Shown piece by piece: positions 1-7,169 of a stretch of DNA of 22,931 bases (positions are counted from its first letter, which is position 1; every line of letters starts with the position of its first letter). The stretch is taken from the NCBI GenBank assembly GCA_964540925.1, contig CAZIOR010000010.1, positions 1 through 22,931 of the forward strand, given 5' to 3'. The translations under genes were made by a program, and so were the position numbers. The DNA comes from CAZFRF01 sp964540925 (GTDB lineage: Bacteria; Patescibacteriota; Microgenomatia; Levybacterales; UBA12049). The notes beneath the pieces are model-generated. The model was not told the origin of the DNA, searched no databases, and saw only the letters and a list, made by a program, of their open reading frames with translations.

Positions 1-600
1 TCTTTTATGAGCCTTTTTTGATCTGACTAGCCATTCTTCGGTAAGTCTTAAAGATTTTTCAGTCTCCTCATAGGAATACTTAGGAGATTCTAAATCGTCA
101 AAGGCAACAATTAAATCTGCACCTATTTTTTCCTGTATGGCAATTGAAACCTCAGGAGATAAAAACTGCTTACTCCCATCTATATGTGATTGAAAAGTTA
201 CGCCCTCAGGTGTAATTTTATTAAGTCTTGGTTTAGCTTCAGCTTCTTCTTCTCGTAAAAGCTTTCCTACTCCATGCTCAAGTCCTACTCCCAAAGAAAA
301 AACTTGAAAACCACCGGAATCAGTCATTGTTGGGCCGTTCCAACTCATAAATTTAGCAAGCCCTCCAAATTTTTCAATTAAATCTTCACCTGGCCTTAGA
401 TGCAAATGATAAGTATTAGCTAAAACCATATCTGCTCCTAATTCTTTTAAATCTCTGCTGGAAAGCGCTTTAACAGTTGCTTTCGTACCTACTGGAATAA
501 AGATTGGGGTATGCACATCTCCATGAGGTGTTGAGATTATTCCAGCTCTTGCTTTAGATTTGGAATCTTTTTTAACAATTTTAAAAGTTACTTTATTCAT
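1..600 (-). CDS. tgt: Queuine/preQ1 tRNA-guanine transglycosylase, 3' part missing
   Basis: The first 200 residues are present; the rest lies beyond base 1. Tgt swaps guanine 34 of GUN-anticodon tRNAs for a 7-deazaguanine base. Recognisable stretches are TPHGDVHTPIFIPVGT (24-39), NTYHLHLRPG (62-71) and MTDSGGFQVFSLG (92-104), with the catalytic base-pocket Asp at about D94. Two features are unusual. There is an extra segment of roughly 20 residues at about 105-128. Also, the usual bacterial FDEC motif that reads the incoming base is FDDL (167-170), closer to the LDDV of eukaryotic queuine-using enzymes. The ATG at 598-600 overlaps the end of murD by 8 bases, so the two are translationally linked. 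No Shine-Dalgarno is seen. The family call is firm; the substrate is open. Confidence 0.93.
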   Translation of the reverse strand, partial: MNKVTFKIVKKDSKSKARAGIISTPHGDVHTPIFIPVGTKATVKALSSRDLKELGADMVLANTYHLHLRPGEDLIEKFGGLAKFMSWNGPTMTDSGGFQVFSLGVGLEHGVGKLLREEEAEAKPRLNKITPEGVTFQSHIDGSKQFLSPEVSIAIQEKIGADLIVAFDDLESPKYSYEETEKSLRLTEEWLVRSKKAHKR

Positions 601-1894
601 TAGTTAATGTGGCAACTTGAAGCTTAAATTGATCTCCTCTATCCTTATAATCTTTAAACATTCCAAATGATGCACAAGCAGGAGATAAAATAACTACATC
701 GTCTGAAACTGCAAGTTTTGAAGCTGCAGAAACAATAGTTTCCATATCTTTTGCGCCTTCTAATACTAATATATCTGGATTTAAATTGGTTAAATGAGCT
801 TTTATTTTCTCCCACTCTTCTCCAATTCCAATAATTGCCTTAATATTTGTCGCCTCAGTTATTACTTTTCCCAATTCCTTGAAATCTGAATTCTTAGGAG
901 CTCCTCCTAAGATTAAAATTTCTGGATTCTTAAAAGCTTTGATAGCTGCGATTGTACTTTCGGGAGTAGTAGAAAATGAATCATCATAATATCTAACTCC
1001 GTTAACCGTAGCTACTAATTCTAATCTATGTTCTAAGCCTTTGAAGTTTTTTAATACATAGGCAATATTGTTTATAGAAACTCCAGCTAAATATGCTGCC
1101 ATCGAAGCTGCTGTTACATTTTCTAGATTATGATCTCCTGGTAAAAGAATATCTTTAGTATTAATTACCATTTCTTCCAATTCTTGGTCTTTAATCCAAA
1201 CACTATTTTGTCTTATAAAAGAACCCCTGTCGCATTCGTCCTCTGTGGAAACATAATATACCTTACCATTTGTTTCCATATCTGATTCCCTGCTCTCCGG
1301 ATAATCTTTATTTATAACAGCAAAGTCTTTTTCTGTTTGAAATTTAAAAATATTTCTCTTTGCCAAAATATAATTTTCTAAATCTTGATGCCAATTAAGA
1401 TGTTCTGAAGTAACCATTAACATAACTGAAATATTAGGACTTTTTTCAACGTCAATTAATTGAAAACTTGACATTTCTAAGACTACAACTGAGTGAGTAT
1501 TTAAATTGTCCAAAAATTCAAATGGGGGCTTTCCAATGTTCCCTCCTAAATATGCATCAAATCCTTGTTTTTTAAGCATTTCATAAATTAAAGAGGATGT
1601 GGTTCCCTTGCCTTTTGTACCAGTTACACCAATGATTTTTGCAGGAGAAAGCTCCATAAAAAGACGAATTTGGGAGGTAATTTTATCTTTTGGTAAGTGC
1701 TCCAAAAGCTTTGGATTAACACCAGGGCTTCTAACAATTAAGTCGTAAGTTTCAAGGCCTTTTAAATAATCTTTGTTTTCCTTTTCATCTAAAACAGTGA
1801 CTAAAGCGCCTTTTTCTTTTAAATATTTCGCACTAGATTGCCCCTCTACTCCTTTTCCTAGTACTGCAATTTTTAATCCCTTAAAATCTTTCAT
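593..1894 (-). CDS. murD: UDP-N-acetylmuramoyl-L-alanine--D-glutamate ligase
   Basis: MurD adds D-glutamate to UDP-MurNAc-L-Ala in the cytoplasm, the second peptide step of peptidoglycan precursor synthesis. All three Mur ligase domains are visible: an N-terminal Rossmann domain (VLGKGVEGQSSAKYL, 11-25), the ATP P-loop GVTGTKGKGTTSS (89-101) and a C-terminal domain. Other family motifs are EMSSFQL, HLNWHQDLENYILAKRN, GDHNLENVTAA, GLEHRLE and the closing LSPACASFGMFKDYKDRG. The P-loop has K in place of the common N (TGTKGKGTT). Length, 433 residues, is normal. It starts within the ATGA overlap with murI, whose product supplies D-glutamate, so the two genes form a coherent pair. No Shine-Dalgarno is seen, which fits translational coupling. 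Confidence 0.96.
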   Translation of the reverse strand: MKDFKGLKIAVLGKGVEGQSSAKYLKEKGALVTVLDEKENKDYLKGLETYDLIVRSPGVNPKLLEHLPKDKITSQIRLFMELSPAKIIGVTGTKGKGTTSSLIYEMLKKQGFDAYLGGNIGKPPFEFLDNLNTHSVVVLEMSSFQLIDVEKSPNISVMLMVTSEHLNWHQDLENYILAKRNIFKFQTEKDFAVINKDYPESRESDMETNGKVYYVSTEDECDRGSFIRQNSVWIKDQELEEMVINTKDILLPGDHNLENVTAASMAAYLAGVSINNIAYVLKNFKGLEHRLELVATVNGVRYYDDSFSTTPESTIAAIKAFKNPEILILGGAPKNSDFKELGKVITEATNIKAIIGIGEEWEKIKAHLTNLNPDILVLEGAKDMETIVSAASKLAVSDDVVILSPACASFGMFKDYKDRGDQFKLQVATLTNE

Positions 1895-2673
1895 TGAAGC
1901 GTAATTCTAGATATTTTAGCCTTATTTGTCAATTTATTAACAAAATATGTTACTGTTTCTAGATTTCCTGTTGTATAAAAATTATAGCTCGGATTAGCTT
2001 GTTTGGATAGAAGCTCATTGTGCTCTAATATTCTTCTTACTTGATGTGAGACTGCCTCACCTGAATCCAAAACAATAACTCCGGGTAAATCAGCTTCAAT
2101 TCTTTCTTTGATTAAGGGAAAATGAGAGCAACCTAAGGCTAAAGTATCAACTTGTTTATCTCTAAAAATAGCAAGCTCTGAATCTAAAACCCGGTCTATA
2201 TATTGAAAATCTAAAGCTTCAATAGCCTTAACTAAATCACTTGAACCAATATTAACTACTTCGCAACCATTATGAAATTTTTCAATTAAATCTAGTTGGT
2301 ATTTACTTTCTGCTGTTACTTTAGTCGAAAAGATGCCTATTTTTTTGTTTTTTGATACCTTGGCAGCTAATTTTACAACCGGAACTATGCCTACAATGGG
2401 TAAATTTGGATATGCTTTTCTTAAATCTTCAATACAAGTAACCGTAATAGTATTGCAAGCTATAACCAAGAGTTTAATCTCCTTATTAAGTAGAAAATCT
2501 ATCATTTTTGTAGTTAAATTAAAAATCTCTTCTCTACTCTTTTGTCCATAGGGACAATTTAATGAATCACCTAGATAAATAAAACTTTCTGTAGGTAAAT
2601 TATTAATTAAGTTTGAGGCTATAGATAAACCACCAACTCCTGAATCAATGATGCCAATTGGGTTGTTATTCAT
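1891..2673 (-). CDS. murI: Glutamate racemase
   Basis: This enzyme converts L- to D-glutamate for peptidoglycan. The product is 260 residues, the usual size. Motifs are IGIIDSGVGGLS (6-17), YLGDSLNCPYG (33-43), IACNTIT (71-77) with catalytic Cys73, and LGCSHFPLI (180-188) with catalytic Cys182. The gene starts 18 bases after the 3' end of an initiator-tRNA-like gene on the same strand, and no separate promoter is evident, so tRNA and murI are probably cotranscribed and the tRNA is cut out of the message. Its TGA stop overlaps the murD ATG. That TGA also shows UGA is a stop in this organism. Confidence 0.96.
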   Translation of the reverse strand: MNNNPIGIIDSGVGGLSIASNLINNLPTESFIYLGDSLNCPYGQKSREEIFNLTTKMIDFLLNKEIKLLVIACNTITVTCIEDLRKAYPNLPIVGIVPVVKLAAKVSKNKKIGIFSTKVTAESKYQLDLIEKFHNGCEVVNIGSSDLVKAIEALDFQYIDRVLDSELAIFRDKQVDTLALGCSHFPLIKERIEADLPGVIVLDSGEAVSHQVRRILEHNELLSKQANPSYNFYTTGNLETVTYFVNKLTNKAKISRITLQ

Positions 2674-2691
2674 ATGGTATTGGAGAATATG

Positions 2692-2760
2692 TTGCGGGGC
2701 TAGGAGTTGCGCCTAGCCTGTGAGATTATGAGCCTCACGTGCACTGTACACTACCCCGCG
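2692..2760 (-). tRNA. Initiator tRNA-Met-like gene (CAU) with non-canonical D and T loops
   Basis: Read on the minus strand, this 69-base cloverleaf pairs in all four stems. The acceptor is CGCGGGG with CCCCGCA, leaving a C1xA72 mismatch, the hallmark of bacterial initiator tRNA. The D stem is GTGT/GCAC. The anticodon stem TGAGG/TCTCA closes the loop CTCATAA, with CAU at 2728-2730. The T stem is CTAGG/CCTAG. The discriminator is A73 and CCA is not encoded. The oddities are a five-base D loop (ACAGT) with no GG, a T loop of CGCAACT instead of TTCRANT, and a 29-31/39-41 block of A-U, G-C, G.U instead of three G:C pairs. The intact stems argue against simple decay. It may be the working initiator or a second, diverged copy. 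Confidence 0.75.
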
Positions 2761-2762
2761 CG

Positions 2763-2822
2763 TGAAAGCTATTATACTACAAATTTGCTTCAAAATGAAG
2801 CAGATGATAAAATACAGTGTGC
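2763..2822. promoter_or_regulatory. Divergent tRNA promoters around a palindrome
   Basis: The plus-strand promoter is TTGCTT (2785-2790), a 17-base spacer and TAAAAT (2808-2813), preceded by the extended -10 dinucleotide TG. It predicts a start near 2820, about 3 bases before the CAU tRNA. The minus-strand promoter has a perfect TATAAT (2771-2776) with a weak -35, TTCATT (2794-2799), and predicts a start near 2764, about 4 bases before the initiator-like tRNA. A perfect inverted repeat, TGCTTCA-AAA-TGAAGCA (2786-2802), overlaps both -35 regions. Confidence 0.75.
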
Positions 2823-2894
2823 GCCAGGGTAGCTTAGTGGTAGAGCTCCGGATTCATATCCCGGTGGTCGCGAGTTCGATCCTCGCCCCTGGTA
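2823..2894 (+). tRNA. tRNA with CAU anticodon (elongator Met, or Ile-CAU)
   Basis: A 72-base cloverleaf: acceptor GCCAGGG/CCCTGGT with a G1.U72 wobble, D arm GCTT-AGTGGTA-GAGC, anticodon loop TTCATAT with CAU at 2855-2857, normal T arm GCGAG-TTCGATC-CTCGC, discriminator A73 and no encoded CCA. The top of the anticodon stem has an A31xC39 mismatch, and base 38 is U. CAU may read AUG or, once modified to lysidine, AUA. Because a UAU tRNA-Ile lies nearby, elongator Met is the simpler reading, but the sequence alone does not settle it. Confidence 0.9.
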
Positions 2895-2896
2895 CT

Positions 2897-3229
2897 TTAA
2901 AAAAACAGACTTAACCATTGTTCCCAATTTGGCTTAGGAGCAAATTCCTTTTTAGCATTAGTTTTAGCCTTATCCGTAATAATAACTTGATGTTCCCCAT
3001 TTCTTACCATAAATAACTTATCATGAGCTTCTTCTTCGACAAATTCTTTAGTAGTAACAATTTTATATTTAGCCTTGAGTTCTTGATTTTTTTGCTGAGC
3101 TAAAGCCAAGTTTTTTTGAGCTGAGATTAAAAGATCTTGCTTATGCCATAAGTTGTAGATTGAATGCACCAAACTATTAATTACTAAACACAGTCCAATT
3201 ATTACGATTAAATATGCAGCTTTCTTCAT
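2897..3229 (-). CDS. DivIC/FtsB-family septum formation protein
   Basis: A 110-residue single-pass membrane protein of the divisome scaffold family (FtsB/DivIC). An N-terminal membrane segment (about 4-24) is followed by a short coiled coil rich in Q, K and L (about 31-58). Then comes the typical EEEAHDKLFMVRNGEHQVI stretch (65-83), matching the family's E..A...L..V..GE pattern. The C-terminal tail ends in W and F residues. It probably sits at the septum and bridges wall synthesis enzymes. It is convergent with the CAU tRNA, with only two bases between them. A TTGACC lies upstream, but no convincing -10 is seen. FtsB, FtsL and DivIC cannot be told apart here. Confidence 0.8.
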   Translation of the reverse strand: MKKAAYLIVIIGLCLVINSLVHSIYNLWHKQDLLISAQKNLALAQQKNQELKAKYKIVTTKEFVEEEAHDKLFMVRNGEHQVIITDKAKTNAKKEFAPKPNWEQWLSLFF

Positions 3230-3271
3230 CTAAAGTACACTTATCTTAACATATTTTGGTCAATTTCGTGC

Positions 3272-3300
3272 TTGACGTGTATCTAAATTGGTGATATTAT
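3272..3300 (+). promoter_or_regulatory. Promoter of the tyrosine recombinase gene
   Basis: TTGACG (3272-3277), a 17-base spacer and TATTAT (3295-3300) with an extended -10 TGA in front. The predicted start near 3307 leaves a 37-base leader. GATCC (3311-3315) and GGATC (3329-3333) could form a weak hairpin in that leader. An AGGA about 13 bases before the ATG is a poor Shine-Dalgarno. Confidence 0.75.
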
Positions 3301-3343
3301 AGGACATTGTGATCCAAGCTTTTAGTTAGGATCTTATTTTATT

Positions 3344-4200
3344 ATGAAGCAAATTGGCTTAAGAAATGCCCACGATGAATTCAAAAATTACCTTCAAGGT
3401 AATCAGAAATCCAATTCAACTATTGTTGCCTATGGCAAGGATATTGATCAGCTAATTTCCTTCTTAGAAGAGCTTAAAAGAGCTAATATTCATGAGGTTA
3501 CCAAGGAAGATTTAGATGCATTTTTGGCTAAGCTTGCTCAAGAAGGCTATACACCTAAATCTGTATCTAGAAAGATTAACTCAACCAGAACTTTTTATAG
3601 ATTCTTAAAAATCAGCGAATATATAACTGATGATCCTTCACTTTTGGTCTCACACCCTAAGTATCAGCTTGCACCACCTAGAATATTAACTCCAACTGAA
3701 TACAGAGCCCTAAGAGACGCTGCTAGAAATGACGCAAGAATGTTTGCTGTTATTGAACTATTACTTCAAACCGGAATTAGAATTGGTGAACTCGCAAACC
3801 TAAAGCTTTCCGATATTTCTAAGGACACATTGCACATTTCCCCATTCGAAAAACATGAAGAAAGAAATGTTCCTTTAAACAAAAGAGCAAAAGAAGCATT
3901 AGATAGATATTTAGAATTAAGACCAAAAGTAACAGACGAACATGTTTTTGTTACTAAAAGTGGCAAACCATTTCTAATCAGAAACATTAGAACAGCAGTT
4001 GAAAGATATTTTAGATTAGCTGAAATTAAAAACGCTAAGGTTAATGATTTAAGACATACATTTGTTGCTCATCACCTAAAACATGGAGTTTCACTCCTTG
4101 TCTTATCTAAAGTTTTAGGTCACAAAAGACTATCAACAACTGAAAGATACCTCCAATATGTACCAGAAAGAGGTAAAGAAACCTCTTCATTAACAGAACT
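3344..4200 (+). CDS. Tyrosine recombinase, XerC/XerD type, 3' end lost in gap
   Basis: About 285 residues are seen before the N run, nearly full length for XerC/D (about 295-300). The N-terminal SAM-like DNA-binding domain (about 5-100) has the family's STIVAYGKDIDQLISFLEEL and SRKINSTRTFYRFL. The catalytic domain shows R146 (TGIRIGEL), a hairpin Lys region (FEKHEERNVPL), R237 (NDLRHTF), H260 (LGHKRLSTT) and nucleophile Y269 (ERYLQY). The usual His three residues before the second Arg is Asn234. It is likely the chromosome-dimer resolvase, judging by length and the lack of other phage genes; an integrase beside tRNA genes is the alternative. The reading frame beyond the gap is an artefact. 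Confidence 0.88.
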
Positions 4201-4300
4201 NNNNNNNNNNNNNNNNNNNNNNNNNNNNNNNNNNNNNNNNNNNNNNNNNNNNNNNNNNNNNNNNNNNNNNNNNNNNNNNNNNNNNNNNNNNNNNNNNNNN
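4201..4300. other. Assembly gap of 100 N
   Basis: Exactly 100 undetermined bases, a usual placeholder for a scaffold join of unknown length. The recombinase stop codon and whatever lies between it and the tRNA-Ile gene are hidden here. Gene order across this point is not proven. Confidence 0.99.
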
Positions 4301-4304
4301 AAAG

Positions 4305-4376
4305 TGCGTCTGCTTGGGATCGGACCAAGGACATCTACTTTATAAGAGTAGCGCTCTACCACTGAGCTACAGACGC
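4305..4376 (-). tRNA. tRNA-Ile with UAU anticodon
   Basis: Minus strand: acceptor GCGTCTG/CAGACGC, D arm GCTC-AGTGGTA-GAGC, and anticodon stem CTACT/AGTAG closing the 7-base loop CTTATAA. The anticodon is therefore TAT (4342-4344), which reads AUA directly. The T arm is CTTGG-TCCGATC-CCAAG, with C instead of U at position 55. The discriminator is A and no CCA is encoded. All stems are fully paired. Most bacteria read AUA with a CAU tRNA modified to lysidine by TilS, so a genomic UAU anticodon is notable. Confidence 0.92.
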
Positions 4377-4384
4377 GTGGTCGC

Positions 4385-4413
4385 ATTATACTAAAGCCTT
4401 GCTCTCTGAGCAA
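4385..4413 (-). promoter_or_regulatory. Promoter of tRNA-Ile(UAU)
   Basis: TTGCTC (4408-4413), a 17-base spacer and a perfect TATAAT (4385-4390), reading minus. The -35 and spacer lie inside the last codons of the ATPase gene, and the -10 directly follows its stop. The predicted start near 4378 is about 2 bases before the tRNA, matching the very short leaders of the other two tRNAs here. Confidence 0.75.
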
Positions 4414-6763
4414 TCTCAATCTCAAGTTCGTTTACATCTCTTCCATACTTGATTCTTGAGAGCTCTTTTATAAGCTCTGCTACTCTTGGGTTGTCTAAAG
4501 CTTGTTCTTTGGAAATATCTTTAGTTGTATCCATAGAAAAAGGTGTAACAGGAGCATTGCCCACAATAGTTTTAACATAAGCATTAAAAACGTCAATATT
4601 AATTAAATCAGCCTCAGAAAAGACTGGTTGAAATTCATGCTGCAGATAATTTGCATCAGTTACTCCAACTCTAAAAGCCATAATTGTACCTACGTTTCCA
4701 AAGATAGCATTTTTAACTTCTTCATCCATTTGACCTACGAACTGATTAGCAACGATTAAATTTAATCTATATTTTCTAGCTTCAGACAAAATTTGAGCAA
4801 AATCTGGTGTAGCAAAGTTTTGGAACTCATCAACATACAAATAAAAATCTCTTCTTTGTTCTTGTGGAATATCTTGCCTACTCATAGCAGCGACTAATAT
4901 TCTTGGGACTAAAACTAAGCCTAAGAAAGCTGCGTTCTCTTCTCCGATTTTTCCTTTGGATAAATTAACAAGTAAGATTTTACCCTCATCCATTGCTTTT
5001 CTAAAATCAAAAGATGATTGGCTTTGACCAATAATATTTCTAATCATTTTATTAGTAACAAATCTTCCGAACTTAGAAACAATGTAATCTAAAGTTTCTG
5101 ATTTATGGAAATCATTAGTTTGCGCAATCTGATCTGTCCAATAACGCCTAATAATTGGATCTTGAACTTTAGGCAATAATTCTTGAACAAAATTTGAATC
5201 AGTTAAGGCTCTAACAACCTCAATGAAAGTACTTCCAGGCTCACTCATAACTGTTAACATTGCATTTCTGATGGCGTGCTCAAACCTAGGGCCAATAATA
5301 CCGGTTTTATTTGGATCATAAAGTTTGTACATGAGTCCAACAATTGAGCTTACGATATAATGTTTTTCTTGCTCTGTTTGTGCTTCTAGCATGTTTAAAC
5401 CTAAAGGCCTATCTGTATCTGATGGATCAAAAAGAATAACGTCCTCAGCCCTTTCAGGTGGAATTCTAAGTAAAATATCTTCAATTAAATCTCCATGAGG
5501 ATCAATAACCGCAACTCCTTTTCCTTCCTGAACATCTTGAATTACCATTTGCTTTAAAAGCTGAGATTTACCAACACCGGTTTTACCAATAATATACATG
5601 TGTCTTCGCCTATCATCTTCCTGCATATATACAGGCTTAGCGATTCCCCTAAAGCTACTCATTCCTAAGTACAAACCACTGGTTGGAATTTGTGCTGGAG
5701 CTGGAGCTCTTTTTGCATTCAACCAATAGATATTAGGTGTTGAGATTGATTTATTTGGCAAATGCCAGATTGTTGCCAATTCTTCGCTTGTCAAAACGCT
5801 TAATGTTCCCCTAGTTGGAAAATGACGATAAATAAATTCTGTTACAAAATTTCCCTGGAATCTAGTTTTGTCTTTCGTAAATGAATTTGTACCTCCAAAT
5901 TGCTCAAAAGCATTCTCCAAATTATTTAAATGGGCATCAGCTGCTTCTTTGCTAGTTGAAGAAACTACTAACCTAACAACTGCATAAAAACCAGGTTTAG
6001 AAATTTTATTTTCAATTCCCTCAAGCTCTTTTGGATCTGAAGAATATTTGGCTGTTTCTGGATTAGATTCTCTTTTTTTAGTTTCTGCAATATGAGCTCT
6101 ACCTAGCTTACTCCATTTAGAATCTGCTCCTGTAATTAAAATTTGGACTGCAGCGCCTTCCCCTTCTCCCATTTTAGCCAGAACTGAAGTTAAAGCGGAC
6201 AGTGGATCCACTGCGTATTCTTTAAAAACCTTAATTGGTTTATAATTCGAATCTTTTAATTTTAAAGTTTTGTAAGCAACGTGACCTTGAGGAGAAAAGA
6301 TATTATATTCATTACCAATGATTTGACCATCTTTAATATTTTTAGAAGTACCTTCTTCAACAACAGTTATTTCTGCATCAGGGTATGAAGCATTAATTTG
6401 TTTTTCCAACATGTCTCTGTATTTATTGGGAACATAAACATAGAATCTAATATCGCCCGGTGTACCAACGATTTCAAAAGAAATATGAGGCCTATACTTT
6501 AAAGAAGCAAATCTTCCACCTATTTTTATACCTGCAAAAGCATTGAAAAATTGCTCCGCCGCATCAATTTTTACTTCATTATCTCTGGGTAGGGCAACCT
6601 GAAGCAGAATTGAATCTAAAGAATATTTTTCTTTATCCTTATTTCTTTGCCAAAGGACAAATAAATAACCTAAAATTGCTCCAATCAAAGCTAAAATACC
6701 CAATAAAATAATGGTTAAAACTAGAGCGTAAATAAGTAGTAATACTTGATTAAAAATTTGCAT
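4391..6763 (-). CDS. Membrane-anchored VirD4/TraG-like (HerA-FtsK superfamily) ATPase
   Basis: A 790-residue protein with a hydrophobic N-terminus (about 6-38, one or two membrane helices), then a long region without clear motifs, then a RecA-like ATPase domain. Walker A is IGKTGVGKSQLL (G393-K399-S400). VAVIDPHGDLIEDIL follows, as in type IV coupling proteins. Walker B is FYLYVDEFQNF, with D645 and E646. Such proteins pump DNA or protein through type IV secretion machines. No VirB partners, relaxase or pilus genes are in this window, so it may be a lone chromosomal version, common in CPR genomes, perhaps for DNA handling or a reduced secretion or pilus system. It starts one base after the gene for the 134-residue protein. 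Confidence 0.8.
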   Translation of the reverse strand: MQIFNQVLLLIYALVLTIILLGILALIGAILGYLFVLWQRNKDKEKYSLDSILLQVALPRDNEVKIDAAEQFFNAFAGIKIGGRFASLKYRPHISFEIVGTPGDIRFYVYVPNKYRDMLEKQINASYPDAEITVVEEGTSKNIKDGQIIGNEYNIFSPQGHVAYKTLKLKDSNYKPIKVFKEYAVDPLSALTSVLAKMGEGEGAAVQILITGADSKWSKLGRAHIAETKKRESNPETAKYSSDPKELEGIENKISKPGFYAVVRLVVSSTSKEAADAHLNNLENAFEQFGGTNSFTKDKTRFQGNFVTEFIYRHFPTRGTLSVLTSEELATIWHLPNKSISTPNIYWLNAKRAPAPAQIPTSGLYLGMSSFRGIAKPVYMQEDDRRRHMYIIGKTGVGKSQLLKQMVIQDVQEGKGVAVIDPHGDLIEDILLRIPPERAEDVILFDPSDTDRPLGLNMLEAQTEQEKHYIVSSIVGLMYKLYDPNKTGIIGPRFEHAIRNAMLTVMSEPGSTFIEVVRALTDSNFVQELLPKVQDPIIRRYWTDQIAQTNDFHKSETLDYIVSKFGRFVTNKMIRNIIGQSQSSFDFRKAMDEGKILLVNLSKGKIGEENAAFLGLVLVPRILVAAMSRQDIPQEQRRDFYLYVDEFQNFATPDFAQILSEARKYRLNLIVANQFVGQMDEEVKNAIFGNVGTIMAFRVGVTDANYLQHEFQPVFSEADLINIDVFNAYVKTIVGNAPVTPFSMDTTKDISKEQALDNPRVAELIKELSRIKYGRDVNELEIEIAQRARL

Positions 6764-6764
6764 A

Positions 6765-7169
6765 TTATTTTAAAGTCAAAACTTTTCTAACTTTATCGAT
6801 CAAAACTGAAAGCCAATAAGCTGATGATTTTTTATCTTCCCCTTTTAAAAGACTTTCTACTTCTTTATCATTTAAAGGAAAAGTGATTGTTTTTGGATTT
6901 TTAGAATTAGCCTCAGTATTTTGTAAAGAATGCGAAATACCCACCTGAGTATGAGCATCTGTTAAATTAGGTCTATCTACAACAGTTTTTACTCCAGCTT
7001 CTTTTACTTCTTGATCTAAGACATGCTCCGGCTCTGATGCCCTAACGAAATTTCCTCCGCTTACTTCATGCTCCTTGTTTACACCTGGAGTAAAACCAGT
7101 ATTTTGTGGCTGATTAACCGTTTGAGCATTAGGATCAAAGACTGGATTTTGTTTTGAACTATTATCCAT
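6765..7169 (-). CDS. Hydrophilic, mostly disordered protein of unknown function
   Basis: 134 residues, not recognised. Residues 1-100 are rich in N, Q, T, E and P and look disordered. The C-terminal 35 residues (SAYWLSVLIDKVRKVLTLK at the end) form a probable amphipathic or weakly membrane-binding helix. It is one base upstream of the VirD4-like ATPase and certainly cotranscribed with it, so it may be an adaptor or substrate of that ATPase; this is inference from position only. The promoter in front of it places transcription start on the A of its ATG, so the message looks leaderless. Confidence 0.65.
   Translation of the reverse strand: MDNSSKQNPVFDPNAQTVNQPQNTGFTPGVNKEHEVSGGNFVRASEPEHVLDQEVKEAGVKTVVDRPNLTDAHTQVGISHSLQNTEANSKNPKTITFPLNDKEVESLLKGEDKKSSAYWLSVLIDKVRKVLTLK

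Noticed and set aside
2333..2551. Plus-strand frame inside murI
   Set aside because: It is the shadow of a gene with clear catalytic motifs on the other strand, with no family features of its own.
2692..4376. Recombinase next to tRNA genes as an integrated mobile element
   Set aside because: No duplicated tRNA ends, phage or plasmid genes are seen, and the gap prevents tracing boundaries.
4107..4425. Open frames crossing the N run
   Set aside because: They exist only because N codons are read through; they overlap the recombinase and a tRNA on real sequence.
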